Below are positions 12,421 to 36,710 of a stretch of DNA of 64,000 bases, piece by piece. The stretch covers positions 1-64,000 of the forward strand of contig JAMWET010000727.1 in NCBI GenBank assembly GCA_024036415.1, in the 5' to 3' direction. Position 1 is the first letter of the stretch. Each line of letters opens with the position of its first letter. The translations under genes were made by a program, and so were the position numbers. Source of the DNA: Prochilodus magdalenae (taxonomy: Eukaryota; Chordata; Actinopteri; Characiformes; Prochilodontidae). The notes under the pieces are model-generated. The model was not told where the DNA came from. It was given only the letters and a program-made list of their open reading frames with translations, and searched no databases.

Positions 12421-14640
12421 CCGCTGTCCACATTGTCTTTTTCAGTCCTGCCCCTATTGTGATCAAATGTCAAGAAAATACTGGAATGAAGGACACATTT
12501 AAAGCGTCTTTAAGTGCTTTGCCATTTTTCTCTGCTGATATGCACAAACCATATGGCAGACTAGAGCTTCCCTCGTTAAGAGTGTGCTGACAGAACCACA
12601 AGGGCATGGGCTCGAGCACTTCTTTGAATCTCTCCTGTAGAGGTATATACGGTTGGCAGAAACAAGACTCAGTTACAACTGGAGAATTTCTGATCTGCGT
12701 ACATGAACAAACCTTTATGTTCTTGGAATTGATGTATTGCTTATTTTAGGTCATAACGTCTCTAATGTTCTGATATTGTTTAGTCATGTGAAAGAAACAG
12801 CCTAACTCTAAAACCTGCAAGCCAAACACGCACCTCTATTGAAATGTCCTGCACTTTCAACACAGGGTCAACACAAATGACAAATTCATATTTAAGGCAT
12901 GTTAAGGCTACGTATCATTATACAGATTACAAATAGGGATTAATAAAGGGACACTAAACAACTTTCCAACATGACTTTCAGTAGACTGAGCATGATGCTA
13001 CTGTCAACATGTGAAAACTGCCAGGTTCTAAAGATTTAGTGAGGGTAGGCTAGAAATGAGAGCATTTAGAAAAGGAAAAATATTATGAAAGTGTGCTAAT
13101 AAACTGGAGACACTAGCGATACAAAAACTAGTGATGCTAATTTGCCTAACTGCCTGCTTTTTACCTTCCTCGATTGTAATTAGCTCGTTAGCATGGTCAT
13201 GCAATCGCAAAGCATGCCTACTGTCGCTGCACACACCTATAGGAATGTGCCTTTTGAATGACTAGGCCTACAGGAGGTTTACAGGTATATGTTAACAGAA
13301 ATCAACACTAGGGCTCTACCAGCAACGCACTTGTATGGAAATTGGTCTTTTATTTAATCCCGAAGGTCACACTATGGGATCCATTGAAAGTAGTAATGAG
13401 AGCTTAATCTTTTTTGCTTATTCACTTACATGCTTATTAATGCCATTTTTTTAAAAACTGCGTGAGCTGCATTTTATCCGTCGTATTTATAATTGAGCCC
13501 ATCCAATGAAAAACCTGATAGCCATTGCACCTTTTATTAGATAGCTTATTTTTTCCTCATTACAAAAGGCTATATTTAACTTTTTAGTGATCCCTTTTTC
13601 TTTAAATATAGGGAATCGAATAATGTGACAAAAAATGTACATGTACTGTTTTTCACTGTAAGGGGTAAATGTTCTTAAGTTTGGAAAAATGCAGAGCTCA
13701 CTAACTGCCAGTCTGGTATATCTCCAAATTCAAGCATGGAACCCAAAAATCTGGCCAAACAAAAACGAATGGAGTGGAATTTAAAGAGCAACAATCCCAT
13801 GCAATTGTACATGCTAGCATATTCCCTGGATTGTTCAGTTACATATTAAAATAACATGAAGTCAAATAAATAGCTACATCAAAAGTAGGCAGTAACAGGT
13901 TGTTAAAAACAAGTTATGCAAAATCATGCTGCCCCAATTTGATATAGATGTAGTAGCAGCACTAAACTCTCACAACGCGCACCTCTAATGGACGTGTCTT
14001 GATAAGAAGTAGCATCAAATTCGATACACAAACATTGGACATAGCTGTTTTTTCACATGTTGGCTTTAGTATGATGACACATGATGAGCTTGTGGAAGTG
14101 AAAGTGGTATATTGTCCCTTTTGGGCAGTTTCAGCTATAGTAACTCTACACACTTGTAGACTCTACATGTGGTTGTGTAACTAAGTGCAACTTTAACTAG
14201 CTTCGCAAAGGCTTCTCTACACGGTATGCTGCATCTTCTTCAGTCTTCAGTCCTTTCCGGTGGCAATGTTGGATGTTTGCTTTATTATATTTTTAATTTG
14301 CTATCTAAACTGAGATACAAGATGGATATTTTGTCTAACACTAAACCAGTTATTTGCTGTTAAAAGTTCTTCCTCTACAGACAACTTCACTATAATGGAA
14401 GACTGCTGATGTTCTTTTGATTGTAGTATTATGGTTTATTTATCATGAATAAGCAGTATTTCATGTCCAAGTACCACTAAGAACACCTGTCTGTACAGGG
14501 CCAAACGCAGAACGTCTTCTAAAGAACGTCTTGACCTTCTTTTAACAAATAGGCCCAAGTAATGTGTTTGTGGCTAACGTGAATGAAATGTCTGGTAGCT
14601 TTTGAATAAAACTGCTTGTTCACATTTAGAGCTATCAGAA
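12421..14640 (+). other. rbsn: rbsn 3' UTR and flank
   Basis: This non-coding sequence follows the rbsn stop codon. AATAAA hexamers at 12942-12947 and 14605-14610 are candidate polyadenylation signals. The second would give a 3' UTR of about 2.2 kb. No exon or recognisable repeat was seen. Which signal is used cannot be told from sequence. Confidence 0.4.
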
Positions 14641-15420
14641 CACAAACACTGCACTAATAAAAATGGCCAAGTAAAAAAATAGAGCTGTTAAATGTTTCTT
14701 CACTGCTTTATCATTCCTTATGATGACTTCTTTAGAGGTAGGGATACACAATATGGTCACAGTAGTAGTACTGTGATTATAATTACATGATTGCATTTTA
14801 ATATTTATGGTTGGAAACTGGACTCCCATTAATTAGCTCAAACTAAATTTCTGTTGTTGCATTACCTGAATACTTTGATTAATCAGAACACCTTTAGAAA
14901 CTCGTGTAGAACTGTGACTGAGTATGAGCACCCTCTCCTGGTCCTGGAGATGTAGTTTAGTACCAGCCCCAACCCTAACACATCTGATGCAAATATAATG
15001 CTTTTGAAGGTATATGACTTTTAAAACCAGGTATGTTGTGTCTGAACTGCCCAGGCTGGGAGATCTCCAGGATCAGGCACCCATAGGTTAGAGGATCAGT
15101 ACTGCTAAGGCCAGTGCCATGGTATTGAATAAACCATCTACTGTGCCGGTGTGTTTTGGCACAGTCAAGATCCACTAAAAAAATAAACATTCTTTTCCCT
15201 TATATTTTAATATTACAAAAGAAAACAACAAGCATGCCATTATTCCAACAGTCCCTCTGAACCCTAACCAGGAACTGACAGCACTGATAGTATTTATACA
15301 CAAGGTGAGTGCAGTCCATTTAGGCGTTAAGGCTTGATGGAAAGCTTGAGGGATGAGCAAGTCACCTGCTCCCAAATACCACCCTCCTCCCACTTCCCTG
15401 CCCAAAGACCCCAGCAGTCC
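14641..15420. other. Convergent gap between rbsn and mrps25
   Basis: No gene was recognised. The part next to 15420 should be mrps25 3' UTR. A minus-strand ATTAAA, a weaker polyadenylation hexamer, lies at 15206-15211, about 210 bases after the mrps25 stop. The two genes end about 3 kb apart in tail-to-tail orientation. Confidence 0.4.
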
Positions 15421-18068
<2,648 letters not shown>

Positions 18069-18245
18069 GATTACTCCTGTTTAATGTACACGCGTCTGAA
18101 GGCAGTATGTACAGATCTTGGTCAGCTCATGTTCCTGCTCTCCTTCTACAGCCCTGCTGCACTTCGTGAGAGCGAGAACACGTTTTGTCGCCATCTTGCG
18201 TTCCGGAGGCTGATGGCGGTACACTGGGTAAAGACCGCTGTAATC
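18069..18245 (-). promoter_or_regulatory. mrps25: mrps25 leader and YY1-type promoter motif
   Basis: On the minus strand, CAAGATGGCG at 18190-18199 matches the core of the YY1 site often found at start sites of mitochondrial and ribosomal protein genes. It lies about 125 bases before the mrps25 start codon. The stretch is richer in CpG than the AT-rich DNA beyond 18245. Transcription probably starts close to this motif; that is inference. Confidence 0.45.
18081..18194 (-). other. Upstream ORF of 37 codons in mrps25 leader
   Basis: The ATG inside the YY1-type motif opens a 37-residue frame beginning MATKRVLAL. It ends in TAA 12 bases before the mrps25 start codon and is in a different frame. 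If transcription starts upstream of it, it would act as an upstream ORF. If transcription starts within the YY1 motif, as is common, it may be skipped. No protein family is recognised. Confidence 0.3.
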
Positions 18246-18856
18246 CGCTGAAGGCCATATGATATATGTAGTTTTATTAGTGAAAATATAAATTTCACTA
18301 TTTAAAAGATATTGCATATATCTATATTGCATATGTTTATATTACATATAATATATATTACATATATCACATACTATGTGAAAGTAGATTCAGAGTGTGT
18401 GTTGAAGGACAAACTTTGTTGATTGTGACGAGGGCAGAGTTAAAATCAAGGCGAGGTTTATTTAAAGGATTTATAATCAAACGGCAGCAACAAGAGCAAG
18501 GCGGACATAACAGTGCCAGAATGAAACAGAATAAAGTCAAAACAAAATTAGCAAGCATGAGTAATCACAGAGTAAACGCTCAGTAAGCACGGAGTGGCAG
18601 AGGAGTATTAATACAAACAGACTTTATTAATAACAGGTGTAATCGATACTCGGGAGACTCGGATCTAGAAAACGGAACGGACAAGTGGAAGTGACGTTAT
18701 CGGGTGGTGGGTTATGGGAAATGGAGTCCAGGAGATCGTGGTTAAGAAGATAGCCAGCAGGCGTGATAGTGCGGCAGTATGTACAAAACTCGGTCAGCTC
18801 AGGTTCCTGCTTTAGAGTGCTGCGTGAAAGTTTCCCCTCTTAACATCAGCACAAAA
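18246..18856. repeat. Unnamed repeat flanked by partial duplication of mrps25 leader
   Basis: After an AT-rich stretch (18290-18380), 18380-18760 looks like an interspersed repeat of unknown class. It is followed at about 18772-18812 by a diverged copy of the mrps25 leader sequence found at 18105-18145; both contain GGTCAGCTCA and GTTCCTGCT. No open frame of interest is present. Confidence 0.45.
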
Positions 18857-19143
18857 ACTGTCTGTATGGCTGACAACAGCCATCTTCTTAATTTGCTCAG
18901 CAAATGGTATATTACTACCTCCATCTATACTTTACACTTTACTTTACACAGACACTAATGACTCTATTTTTATACTTTCATACTTTATATTGTATCTCTA
19001 TCTCTATCTGTACAACTCTATCTTGTGCTTCTGTTGTTACTTCTGTGTAGTTTGTATATCTGCTACTGGATGCCTTGAATTTCCCTCTGGGATCAATAAA
19101 GTATCTATCTATCTATCTATCTATCCATCCATCCATCCATCCA
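18857..19143 (+). mobile_element. LINE/SINE 3' tail copy B with (ATCT)n
   Basis: This is an inverted copy of 8741-9000. It begins with CTGTCTGTATGGCTGACAAC and ends with CCCTCTGGGATCAATAAAGT, followed by a run of ATCT that changes to ATCC units (19103-19143). Tetranucleotide tails of this kind are typical 3' ends of teleost non-LTR elements. Confidence 0.75.
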
Positions 19144-20820
19144 AAACAATAGTGCTCCAGGAGCATGACATGGGTTCCATTGCCGAGCAGCTACATACAA
19201 GCCTTACATCTTTATAACACAGTGTATTAAAGTTCACTAAATATAATGTATTTTAAGCCAGCATTGTTTCCTTCAAAGGCCTTCTATTTCCATTTTATAA
19301 CAAAGAGACATGCATTTCCCTGTCTTACCATGGTGCTGAGCATAGTAGCCTTCGAGGAGTGAAGAACATCAAAGCAAAGAAATGGTACTGAGCAGATTTT
19401 TTGTGATGGCCAAAATAAAGAGTGATGATAAAACAAGATGACAACAACAGTACAAATGGTGTTACTGGTGTGTCCTCTTATCATCCCATCTGGTGTTCCA
19501 AAGCTGAAGACAATGACTCCAGAGGCACTCGGCCAGCAGTCTCTGTACGTGTTCCACTCCCTGAACAGTGAGGAAACCTCATTCAGCTTGGTGGGGACTG
19601 TGTGGGTGGAATAGCCATATGAAGTCTGAATGTAATTTTATTAAAGTGCACATATCAGAAGTCATGTGAGTAATTATACGTACGTTTTGTACTTCTCATT
19701 TAGAGAAGTCTCATTCAGACAGTCTAAATATACGCAATATTAGTGCATCGCTTCCAGAGTCACAGTTGTACAGTAGGCCATGCAATCTGGGACAGTTTGT
19801 GAACATAAAAGTAATAATGCAGATTTTGAATTTTACCCACCATCTTTGTGAAATAATCAGTCATATTAACTTTGCACGCATCTGCATCTCGGTTCCTTAC
19901 TTACAGAGTTTTAGCAGACTTATGGCACCTCTCTCTAAATTGTATTCATACGGCCAAGAGGAGTGTGAAGCTGGCAGCTTTTTCATGTGCGTTTTCCAGA
20001 TTCCTTAGGCCTAAATTGTACAGATGGCTATTGGTCCCCATAAACATTGCATTCGTGGTCAAGACAATTATGTTTTGAAATGTGATCTATTTTCCAGAAC
20101 ATTTGTGATGCGTTCTGTGCAGAGTAGAAGCCGAAGTAGCTTCTGAAGTAGTTTCTGGATCTATGAGAACTCTTGAGAATTTTCTAGAATTTTCCAGTCT
20201 AGGAATCTCCAGTCGTATTCACAGCAGTATAGAAACAGATGCATTAAAACAACCATTTCTGTTTATGTAAGAGTACGTGGATAGTGGATACAGAGCTACA
20301 TTTCATTTAGATGGTGTCAAGAGGTTGCTGCATCCAGATGCGTTCTGCTGACCAGTTTATCAGTTCAATGGTGAAAAAGTACTCTGTAAAAGCATCTGCT
20401 AAGATGTTAGAGGCCTTTTTATTTTCCCAAGACAAAGCATGGGCATCTCATTTAATGGGAGAACACTGCAAAAAACTCTTGAAGGTAAAGTGGACGATTC
20501 CTGACAGCTTATATTGGAGAATTAAAGTTTCTTCTGTAGAGTTTTGATAATTCATCAAGTTTAAAAGTGCACATTACATTACAGTATATATTGTATGCAC
20601 TGTGTTAATATGTTACACATCACTAAGTCACATTTCTTCACTGTCCTGGTCACAAAAATATGTTTGTGATAAATACAGCTGCTTTTGTTTACATTTTACA
20701 CAGAAGCCAGGAACAGACATCTTGTTACGTAGTGCAATTGTTTTCTTCTTGTTGTGTAAAAAAACCAAACTGCCCTACAATGTGATAGATGTGGTGATAA
20801 CAGACTCTATGGTGGCAGTG
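19144..20820. other. Gene-free stretch
   Basis: I see no recognisable gene or repeat. On the minus strand around 19620-19460 there is a frame with a weakly protein-like composition (it contains FREWNTYRDCW), but it carries no recognised domain and lacks convincing splice context, so it was not called. Confidence 0.4.
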
Positions 20821-21640
20821 TAGAACTGCACCATCAGCCCGATTCAGGAAGTACATACTCTTTTGGACTCTCGTGATGATGGAGCTGATGTTGCAGTCTC
20901 ATTTTAGGTCCTTGGCGATTGTCGTACCCATGAGCTTTTAGGACCACACAGACATCACAGTTCTGACCAGGATGCCAAGTGCTGGAATGGGTATGAGACT
21001 TCTCCTAAACGTCCAGTCAAATCCACTGTTTTCACCGTGTTCAGCTCCAGGTTGTTGAGGTTGCTCCAAAGAGCTACCAGATCAACCATCTGTCTGTGAC
21101 TGTTACATGACTGACTTCAGGATGTTGACCGAGGGGTCCATTAAGGTGCAGTCATTCACGTACAGTGAAAAGAGCAATGTAGAGAGATGTAACCCTCTGG
21201 TGCTCCTTTGCTGATTATCTTGGTTCCTGGGATGATTTTCCCCAACCTCTCCTCTTGCTCTGTGCCAATGAGGAAGTTTAGAATCCATTGGCACACTGAG
21301 TTGGGTCAGATTGCTATGTAACTCTCCTGGAATGATAGTATTGAAGGCTGAGTTGAAGTCCAAGGACAGAATTCTTGCATCAGTATTTGGGTGATGGAAG
21401 TGTTGAGGGATAAGGTGAAGTCCCCTGTTCACTGCACCATCCATCTGTATAGCCTGGTATGCAAACCTGAGGGTAAGACCAGTGTCTCAAAGTATTTACC
21501 AACTGCAGACATCGGTGTGACATGTCTGTAGTCGTCCAGTCCAGTGATGGTTGCCTTTTTGAGGACAGGACAGTGCAACACCCAGCTCCAGTGATCTGTT
21601 AAAAATCTTTGTGAAGACAGGTGCTTTACGAGTCTCTGTA
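20821..21640 (-). mobile_element. Rex1/L2-like reverse transcriptase relic
   Basis: The minus strand encodes, in order and across a frameshift, KKATITGLDDYRHVTP (near 21550-21500), ILSLDFNSAFNTIIP (near 21370-21320), LLFSLYVNDCTLMDPSV (near 21185-21130) and an LNNLELN block (near 21060). These match consecutive reverse transcriptase motifs of fish Rex1/L2-type LINEs (family pattern LNDYRPVALTS, DFSSAFNTIIP, LLFSLYTNDC, LNNLELNT). The catalytic YADD box is not recognisable and the frame is broken, so it is a fossil. Confidence 0.8.
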
Positions 21641-22235
21641 CAAGTCTGTGAAAGTGTAGATGATTTAGGGAGTGGTACAGTTCTGTATAAAAGCGGTGAT
21701 GTTTCAGGGAGTTGTACAAGTCTCTCTGAAAGCCTACATGGCGCAGGAAGTTGTACAGGTCTCTCTGAAAGCATGCATGTTTTAGGAAATTGTACATGTC
21801 TATAAGAAAGGCTGCGTTTCAGAGAGCTGTGTACGTTTATATGCAGTAAAAGTGTACGTTTGAGGGGGTTGTACAATATACAGTATATATATATATAAGT
21901 TTATATAAAAGTATAAAAATGTTTCAGTGAGCTACATAAAGGGATATGTGTTTTACTGAGCTGTACAAGTCTCTCTGAAAGCGTATATGTTTCAGGGAGC
22001 TGTATAAGCCTCTGTGAAACTATAGATGTTTCAGGAAGTTGTACAATTCTATTTAAAAGTATAGACCAGTGGACCATTTCAGTGGGTTGTACACGTCTCT
22101 GTAAAAGTATACGTTTCATACAGTTAGACAAACTGTGCATATGTATGTGTTTCATAAAGCTGTGCAAGCTGATGTGAATGAGTTTGTCTTTGTGGAGTTA
22201 TTTAAGTCTGTGTATGAGCATATGTGTGTTGAAAC
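21641..22235. repeat. Degenerate 39-bp minisatellite
   Basis: About fourteen diverged units share the pattern TTTCAGGGAGTTGTACAAGT followed by CTCTCTGAAAGC. Consecutive units in 21690-21806 are exactly 39 bases long; later units vary, and a (TA)n patch interrupts near 21880-21898. Because 39 is a multiple of three, both strands show repetitive but meaningless reading frames. It abuts the reverse transcriptase relic. Confidence 0.7.
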
Positions 22236-22327
22236 AATGTGATCAACAGTGTGGAATATTTTCATCTCATTGGACTGGGGAATGAAATCACATTACTTCC
22301 AAACAACCAGTAATTAGTAGAACTTAA

Positions 22328-23163
22328 AGGTGCCATAGAACAGAGAACTGTATTTACATCATCAGAGTTCAGTACATAGAACCAGAAACACTGTTGTCTC
22401 CTTCTAATGCAAATCCTGGGTTTGTAAAAGAGGGCTGTAAATGAGTTGTTTTCAGCCCAGATCCAGCCTGGCAAAAGCAATGTAAACAGAGAAACAACAT
22501 CGTCAGAGTAGAGACACAGAGGTCTAACTTTCCAGGCTGTGAAGGGGACATTGGCAGCTCTATATTCGTACCCTTTTTACTAAACATTATCAGCATGGTT
22601 TATGTTCATCTTCAAACCAGGCCAAAACTGGCTTCCTATTTACCATTTTCTAGATCAAACGTTCTGTTCAACCTTAAATGCTACAGCCTGTTCAGGCACC
22701 AAAATCAGCAGCAGCACTATTCAAGGTGGAACAGGAACCCATACTTTAACTTTAATTTCAAGATTTAGTTTGTTCTGCACATTTTGCTCATTTGACAGTT
22801 TCCAAACCATGGACAATACTGAGGCTTCAAACAGCAGAACAAATAAGGGGGAAAGATCCGCGAGTCCACCTCAAGTACTGTCACAATCCCAACAGCAACC
22901 TGTAAGTAACTGCCATGCTGTGATTTTACTCACTTTTTTAACTGAAGTCACAATTTCATGGTAACTTTAATATTGTTCAGAGCAAACCATTTTTGAGATC
23001 ACCAAAAAAAGAGGTAATGGCTCATTACATTCTAGGGTCAAATCGCAAGGGTGTAAACGGGCGTGTAGAAATGCAAATCACCCCGACCAGATGCACACAC
23101 ACCTTCTACGCAGCACATCAGTGAACAATTTAAAATGCTGAAAAAATGCATTCTATGGCACCT
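22328..23163. mobile_element. 836-bp terminal inverted repeat element flanked by TTAA
   Basis: The left end AGGTGCCATAGAA (22328-22340) is the exact reverse complement of the right end at 23151-23163. Both ends are flanked by TTAA (22324-22327 and 23164-23167). TTAA target duplication is the hallmark of piggyBac-type elements, although the inverted repeats are not the classic piggyBac sequence. Inside, 22809-22901 is an open frame beginning MDNTEASNS that ends at a GTAAGT donor-like site. No transposase is recognised, so it is probably non-autonomous. Confidence 0.65.
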
Positions 23164-25731
23164 TTAATGGGTAATATATTAGCCTGTAATAACTATAAAT
23201 TAATTTCCATTGGCAGGAAGCAGTCAAGTCAAAACACACTCAAAGCTGATGACTTGACATGAAATCAAAAATCAAATGAAAAGCAACTCTGAACATGACC
23301 GCCGTCACTGGTTTTCATATATTTAAACAAACCAAAAATTTCAATTATATTTTTTTATAACTAAAATTACAAAATAAAAAAAGTCTTTTATAGACAAGAC
23401 ACTGAGGCCATTTGTTTCTTTGCAAGGTACATATAGGAGTTAATTTAGCCAAAAGTTTCTGGCAGGCGTTTCTACGTTTCTGCATTTCTAAGCCAACAAC
23501 AATTATACTCCACCGTGATACAGCATTTAATAAAATGCATTAAGCTAATCCATGCACTGCAATGCACTATATACAAAAAAGCTTAACATCTCTTTGTCAG
23601 ATGGGAAAAATGATTAAAATGGACATGCATTCATTTTAATGAAGTTACATGTAGTATAAATCTCATTAGACATGTTATTACAACAGCATTAAAAACAGTC
23701 TTGATGGGTTTTAAACCCAAATATTTAGGTAGGCTATCATACAGTACATATACATTTCAGGTATGTAGCAGACTCTCATAAATTCATGGTTTGTCCTTCC
23801 AAAAAAAGGAAAAAAAAGAAGATGCATTTCACAATTTCTTGTAATATTCATAAGTGCATGACTGTACTTTGAGTACACTTCACAGAAGACAGCTGTCATG
23901 ACTGCAAAACGAAATGCATTGAGCAACAAAGGCATATTTGTTTTAAACAAATAAATTAAAGACATGATGGATCCATAGAAAAAACAGCTGGTAAAGTCTC
24001 TAATACAAGAGGTGTGAAGTAAACTGGCAACTTCCTATGCGCAACATAAGTTGATAAATAGTTTCAACGAAAACATTAAAGACAGACGGAAAAGAACGAA
24101 ACGAACACCAGTCCTTCACGTAATAATGAATAGTCTAATAACGAATCATTCAAATAAATATGCCTGAAAAAGAAAAAGGGTAGGTGAAATGAAAGAGGAA
24201 AAAGATGATGTAACATCCAGGATAAGTGCATCATACTGTTGTACGCTGATTGTCCGGATAGCAGAGGTGTTCTATAATAAGTCAAGCAATAATGGAGTCT
24301 CCCTCTCCAGTATGGCTGCAAGGCAAAAACAAAAATACAGATTGTGGAGATACAGGCTTCATGTGCATCAGGTACTTAGAAGACAGATTAAGTCTAATAG
24401 GATTTTTTTGCAATACAGTCCAAAACTTGGTGCAACCAATGTGCAGGATCCTGCTCTAGAAGTAATAGTTGTAGTCTATGATAGGGCTTGTACATTTGAC
24501 CCAGGCCTATTTTAATATAAAGCTGTATGCAAAAAAGTTTAAACACCTCCATTCAAATTACATGTATTGTTGGGGAACGTTAGTGGACACGTTCTCTACA
24601 GAATTTTATTTTATCTTATTTCTTTTATTTGCAGAGTTAAACACATAAAAGTGTCTAGTAACACGTTTAAAGGCGATTTACACTACACTATGCAAGATCT
24701 GGACGTTTCTGGTGCAGTATGTAACTGCATACAACATGTTTACAAAAGCACAACCCCTTCCCATAACGGATGAATCTGCTGGTTGTGAGTATGTCGGTTA
24801 TTCAAAGATAACTCAGTTAAAACTTGGTACAGGGTGCGTCTTCCAAGGATTTAAGTCCAAGGATTATCTGCCATTGTCATCATTATCATCGGACCTTCTT
24901 TTAGATATATGACCTTAATACATAAATATGTATGATATAGTTCAGACTTTTGTTGGATAACCCACTGCAGTGCGGTCGTACTTTAGTGGGTTTTCTCCCC
25001 CCTTGACTCTGTAATACCACTTATTTTAATATTAAATGAAACAAATTGTGCATTAAACTGTATAGTTTTAAATAAATTGTGCATTAAAATGTGCATCTTC
25101 TCTGCAGAGGACGTGTTAACTGTCTCTTAGAAAGTCAACAAAATATGTAATTTGACCAGGTACGCCATACTTTTGCATACAACTGCCATCATGTCATGGG
25201 GGGATGCAGGTCTTTGCATAAGAAATCATGTAAAGGTTTAATTGTACCTGGGCATTTGACCTTGACTAACTCCCATCTCTACATTCTATTGTGATGCTTA
25301 CAGTAAGCTGTCAGTCTATGCACTAGTCCGCGGAGTCTGAAAGCCACATGATCTTGAATGATACAAAATCGCGTATATGGTAATTATTCCAATTAGCCCT
25401 AAAGTCTCTGGAAAAAGTCACTGGAACAGTTTGAAGTGCTTTAAAAAATGCTGATTGCTGTTTTCAGAAATAAAAAATGACAACCAGTTTGATGATGCAT
25501 CACTCAAGAGAACTACAATGCATCAGTCTTGAAGTAACATCCACCTTCAGTCAGATGGCCTCGTTGCTACAGCTCCTTTGCAGGCAGAGCTAGCTTGCAT
25601 TGTGGGGTAAAAAACAAATAAACAAAACACAAAACAATCTTCATAACTTGTGCATCCATTAGAAGGCAAGTCATAATGGGAGTTGCAGGATTTCAGTCTG
25701 CATCTGCAGGTCCTAACGAGTCACACTGTAG
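23164..25731 (-). other. nr2c2: nr2c2 3' flank and 3' UTR
   Basis: This region follows the nr2c2 stop codon on the minus strand. It is AT-rich and contains one transposon-like element, described separately. No other gene was recognised. The nr2c2 polyadenylation site was not identified with confidence. Confidence 0.35.
24521..25186. mobile_element. Tc1-like MITE (about 670 bp)
   Basis: The left end AGCTGTATGCAAAAAAGTTT and the right end ACTTTTGCATACAACTG are inverted copies of each other. This GTATGCAAAAGTTT terminus is common on short fish DNA transposons. Internal sequence is AT-rich and non-coding. Related partial ends appear near 11040 and 37490. Confidence 0.6.
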
Positions 25732-34764
<9,033 letters not shown>

Positions 34765-34832
34765 GGTGATATAAGGTCATTAGTGGTGCGTGTATCGACC
34801 AAGGCCAGTGCCGCATTTGTTAACAGTCCCAC
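34765..34832 (-). other. nr2c2: nr2c2 5' UTR part of the start-codon exon
   Basis: On the minus strand an acceptor ending in TTTGTACAG (34833-34841) precedes 68 bases of leader before the ATG. The frame upstream of the ATG has no alternative in-frame start. The leader probably joins the donor at 36710/36711. Confidence 0.5.
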
Positions 34833-36710
34833 CTGTACAAAGCATTTTGGCATCTTTAAAAAGGTTATGCCTCATTTGCTAATGTTCAAGGTCAGTTTGT
34901 ACTGATTGCCAGTTTAAAACAAAACTGATTACTGTTGTCCACAGATGATTACTGTAATCCAAGCACTATCTCAGGCACTAATATGATTGCCATTGACATC
35001 CCAAGATCAAATATCCTACACATAGACTGTTGATTTATATCACTTTGGAAATGGAGTTTGGTAAAGGTTATAGAGACATTCTCATCAAATCATGAAAGGG
35101 TTGGTGGGGGGGGGGGGGGCATGACTGGTGAGTCACCAATTTATGGTATCTAGTGTAACGTATAATACAGCATTGGGATGGAGGGCAGCATTTAGCATTA
35201 TTATGATAAATTACTCCAGGCCATGCTGTTTTTTTCTCATCATTTGTACTTAAAAAAAATAAATAAAAAAAATAAAAAAACACTGAACACATACATGCTA
35301 AATTACATAAAATGAACTATTGGATTTAGTGAAGTACAGTCTCTTAAATAAAAACTTGTGTTTTGAAAATGTTTTTTAAACATGATGCATTTTGTTTATC
35401 AGGAAACTGTATGATGTTATATTTTTGGTATATCCTCCACCCCCTGTATTAGGACTGCGTGTGACTCCTCTACTTCATTTTTGATGCTGTTTCAGAGCTG
35501 GGACACTGTCTAAATCCCACCACGATGCATCAACTGAATCTCCCTCGCCAGCCCTGTTCAGTATCATCTTGCACATTTCCCGGCATTTCTATTTTTACTC
35601 TGTTCCCTGTGCACCTAGCTTGGAGGCTGAGGCAGCCTGATCCATGAATACAGGGTCAAAGCAGGTCAAATCAGCTCAGATTAATACCATTATTTGATAT
35701 TGATGCTTATGTAACACGCCCCTGTCCTTGCAATAAGTAGCTTTCTGTTAAGACGTTTAATCACACGCTGTTCACAGGAGCCAGCTGCGTTTAGTAACAG
35801 GACATTGGTTTCATCACGCAAACGAAGCTTTGAAGGTTTTCTGCAATAGCGCAAATATAAAGTGAAGTATCGTTAATGTAGCTAATGCATTTCAGGAGAC
35901 CCCTCTCCTCCGTTTGTCTCAGTTTCACACTGCAGTAGAAACAGTTCCTGTTCAGTGAATTTATACGGGAGCAAATTAAGACGACGCATCCCTTCAGTAA
36001 AATGAATTAGCGGTTGCTTTTATTCATTCTCCACCAGAGACATTTCGGGAATAAAGATAAGAAACAAAGTGCCAAGAAGCTGCACAAAACGTCAAGCGGA
36101 TCTCGTGAATGGTTTTAAAAATGCCACAAAATGGAGAAGCTGGCAACCCGCCAGCGTAAAGACACCAAACCCTCGGTCACTGTGTCCAAAATTAATTTAA
36201 AATCAGACTAGTTTTCCCAAAAAAACGCATTGAGGGCGAGCTCGACCAAATAAAAGCTAACGGGCCTGCTGTTTTACACGTTCAGTTGCGGTGAAAACCG
36301 AAAAAAGCCGCCCAGCGCCCCCGGGATGGCAAAGGTAAAAGGGTCGGGTTCACCAGCGCTAGCTACATGCTAACAGGCTAGGCTCGCGCTGACTGACTGC
36401 CGCTATGGCACTCAGACTCTTCTCACGAAAACACAACGAACTCACAGGAAAAGGTTCTTTCTACACGAGCAAACGGTGGAAAAAGAGCACGTCTGTGGAT
36501 GTGGCTTTGTTTCACCGCGGCAGCTCTTAAAGCCCGCCGTTATTTTAACTCGGAAAAATACCCAAAGAAGCGACAGCAGTGCACTGGTTTGCAGCTTTGC
36601 TGGGGCCTGCCCTTACCGGGCTTTCGGTCCACGAGCAGGCTGCAGAAAAAACGGCCGCTTATTATGCTGCTCATTTTTAGGCAACATTATTCCAAAATTA
36701 AAACGCGACT

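Noticed and set aside
11277..12473. Long minus-strand and shifted frames opposite the rbsn last exon
   Set aside because: They are shadows of a strongly conserved plus-strand exon; the Ser-rich antisense protein reflects acidic codons on the sense strand.
19460..19620. Protein-like minus-strand segment containing FREWNTYRDCW
   Set aside because: No family recognised and no exon structure; could be an old retroelement or pseudogene fragment but evidence is too thin.
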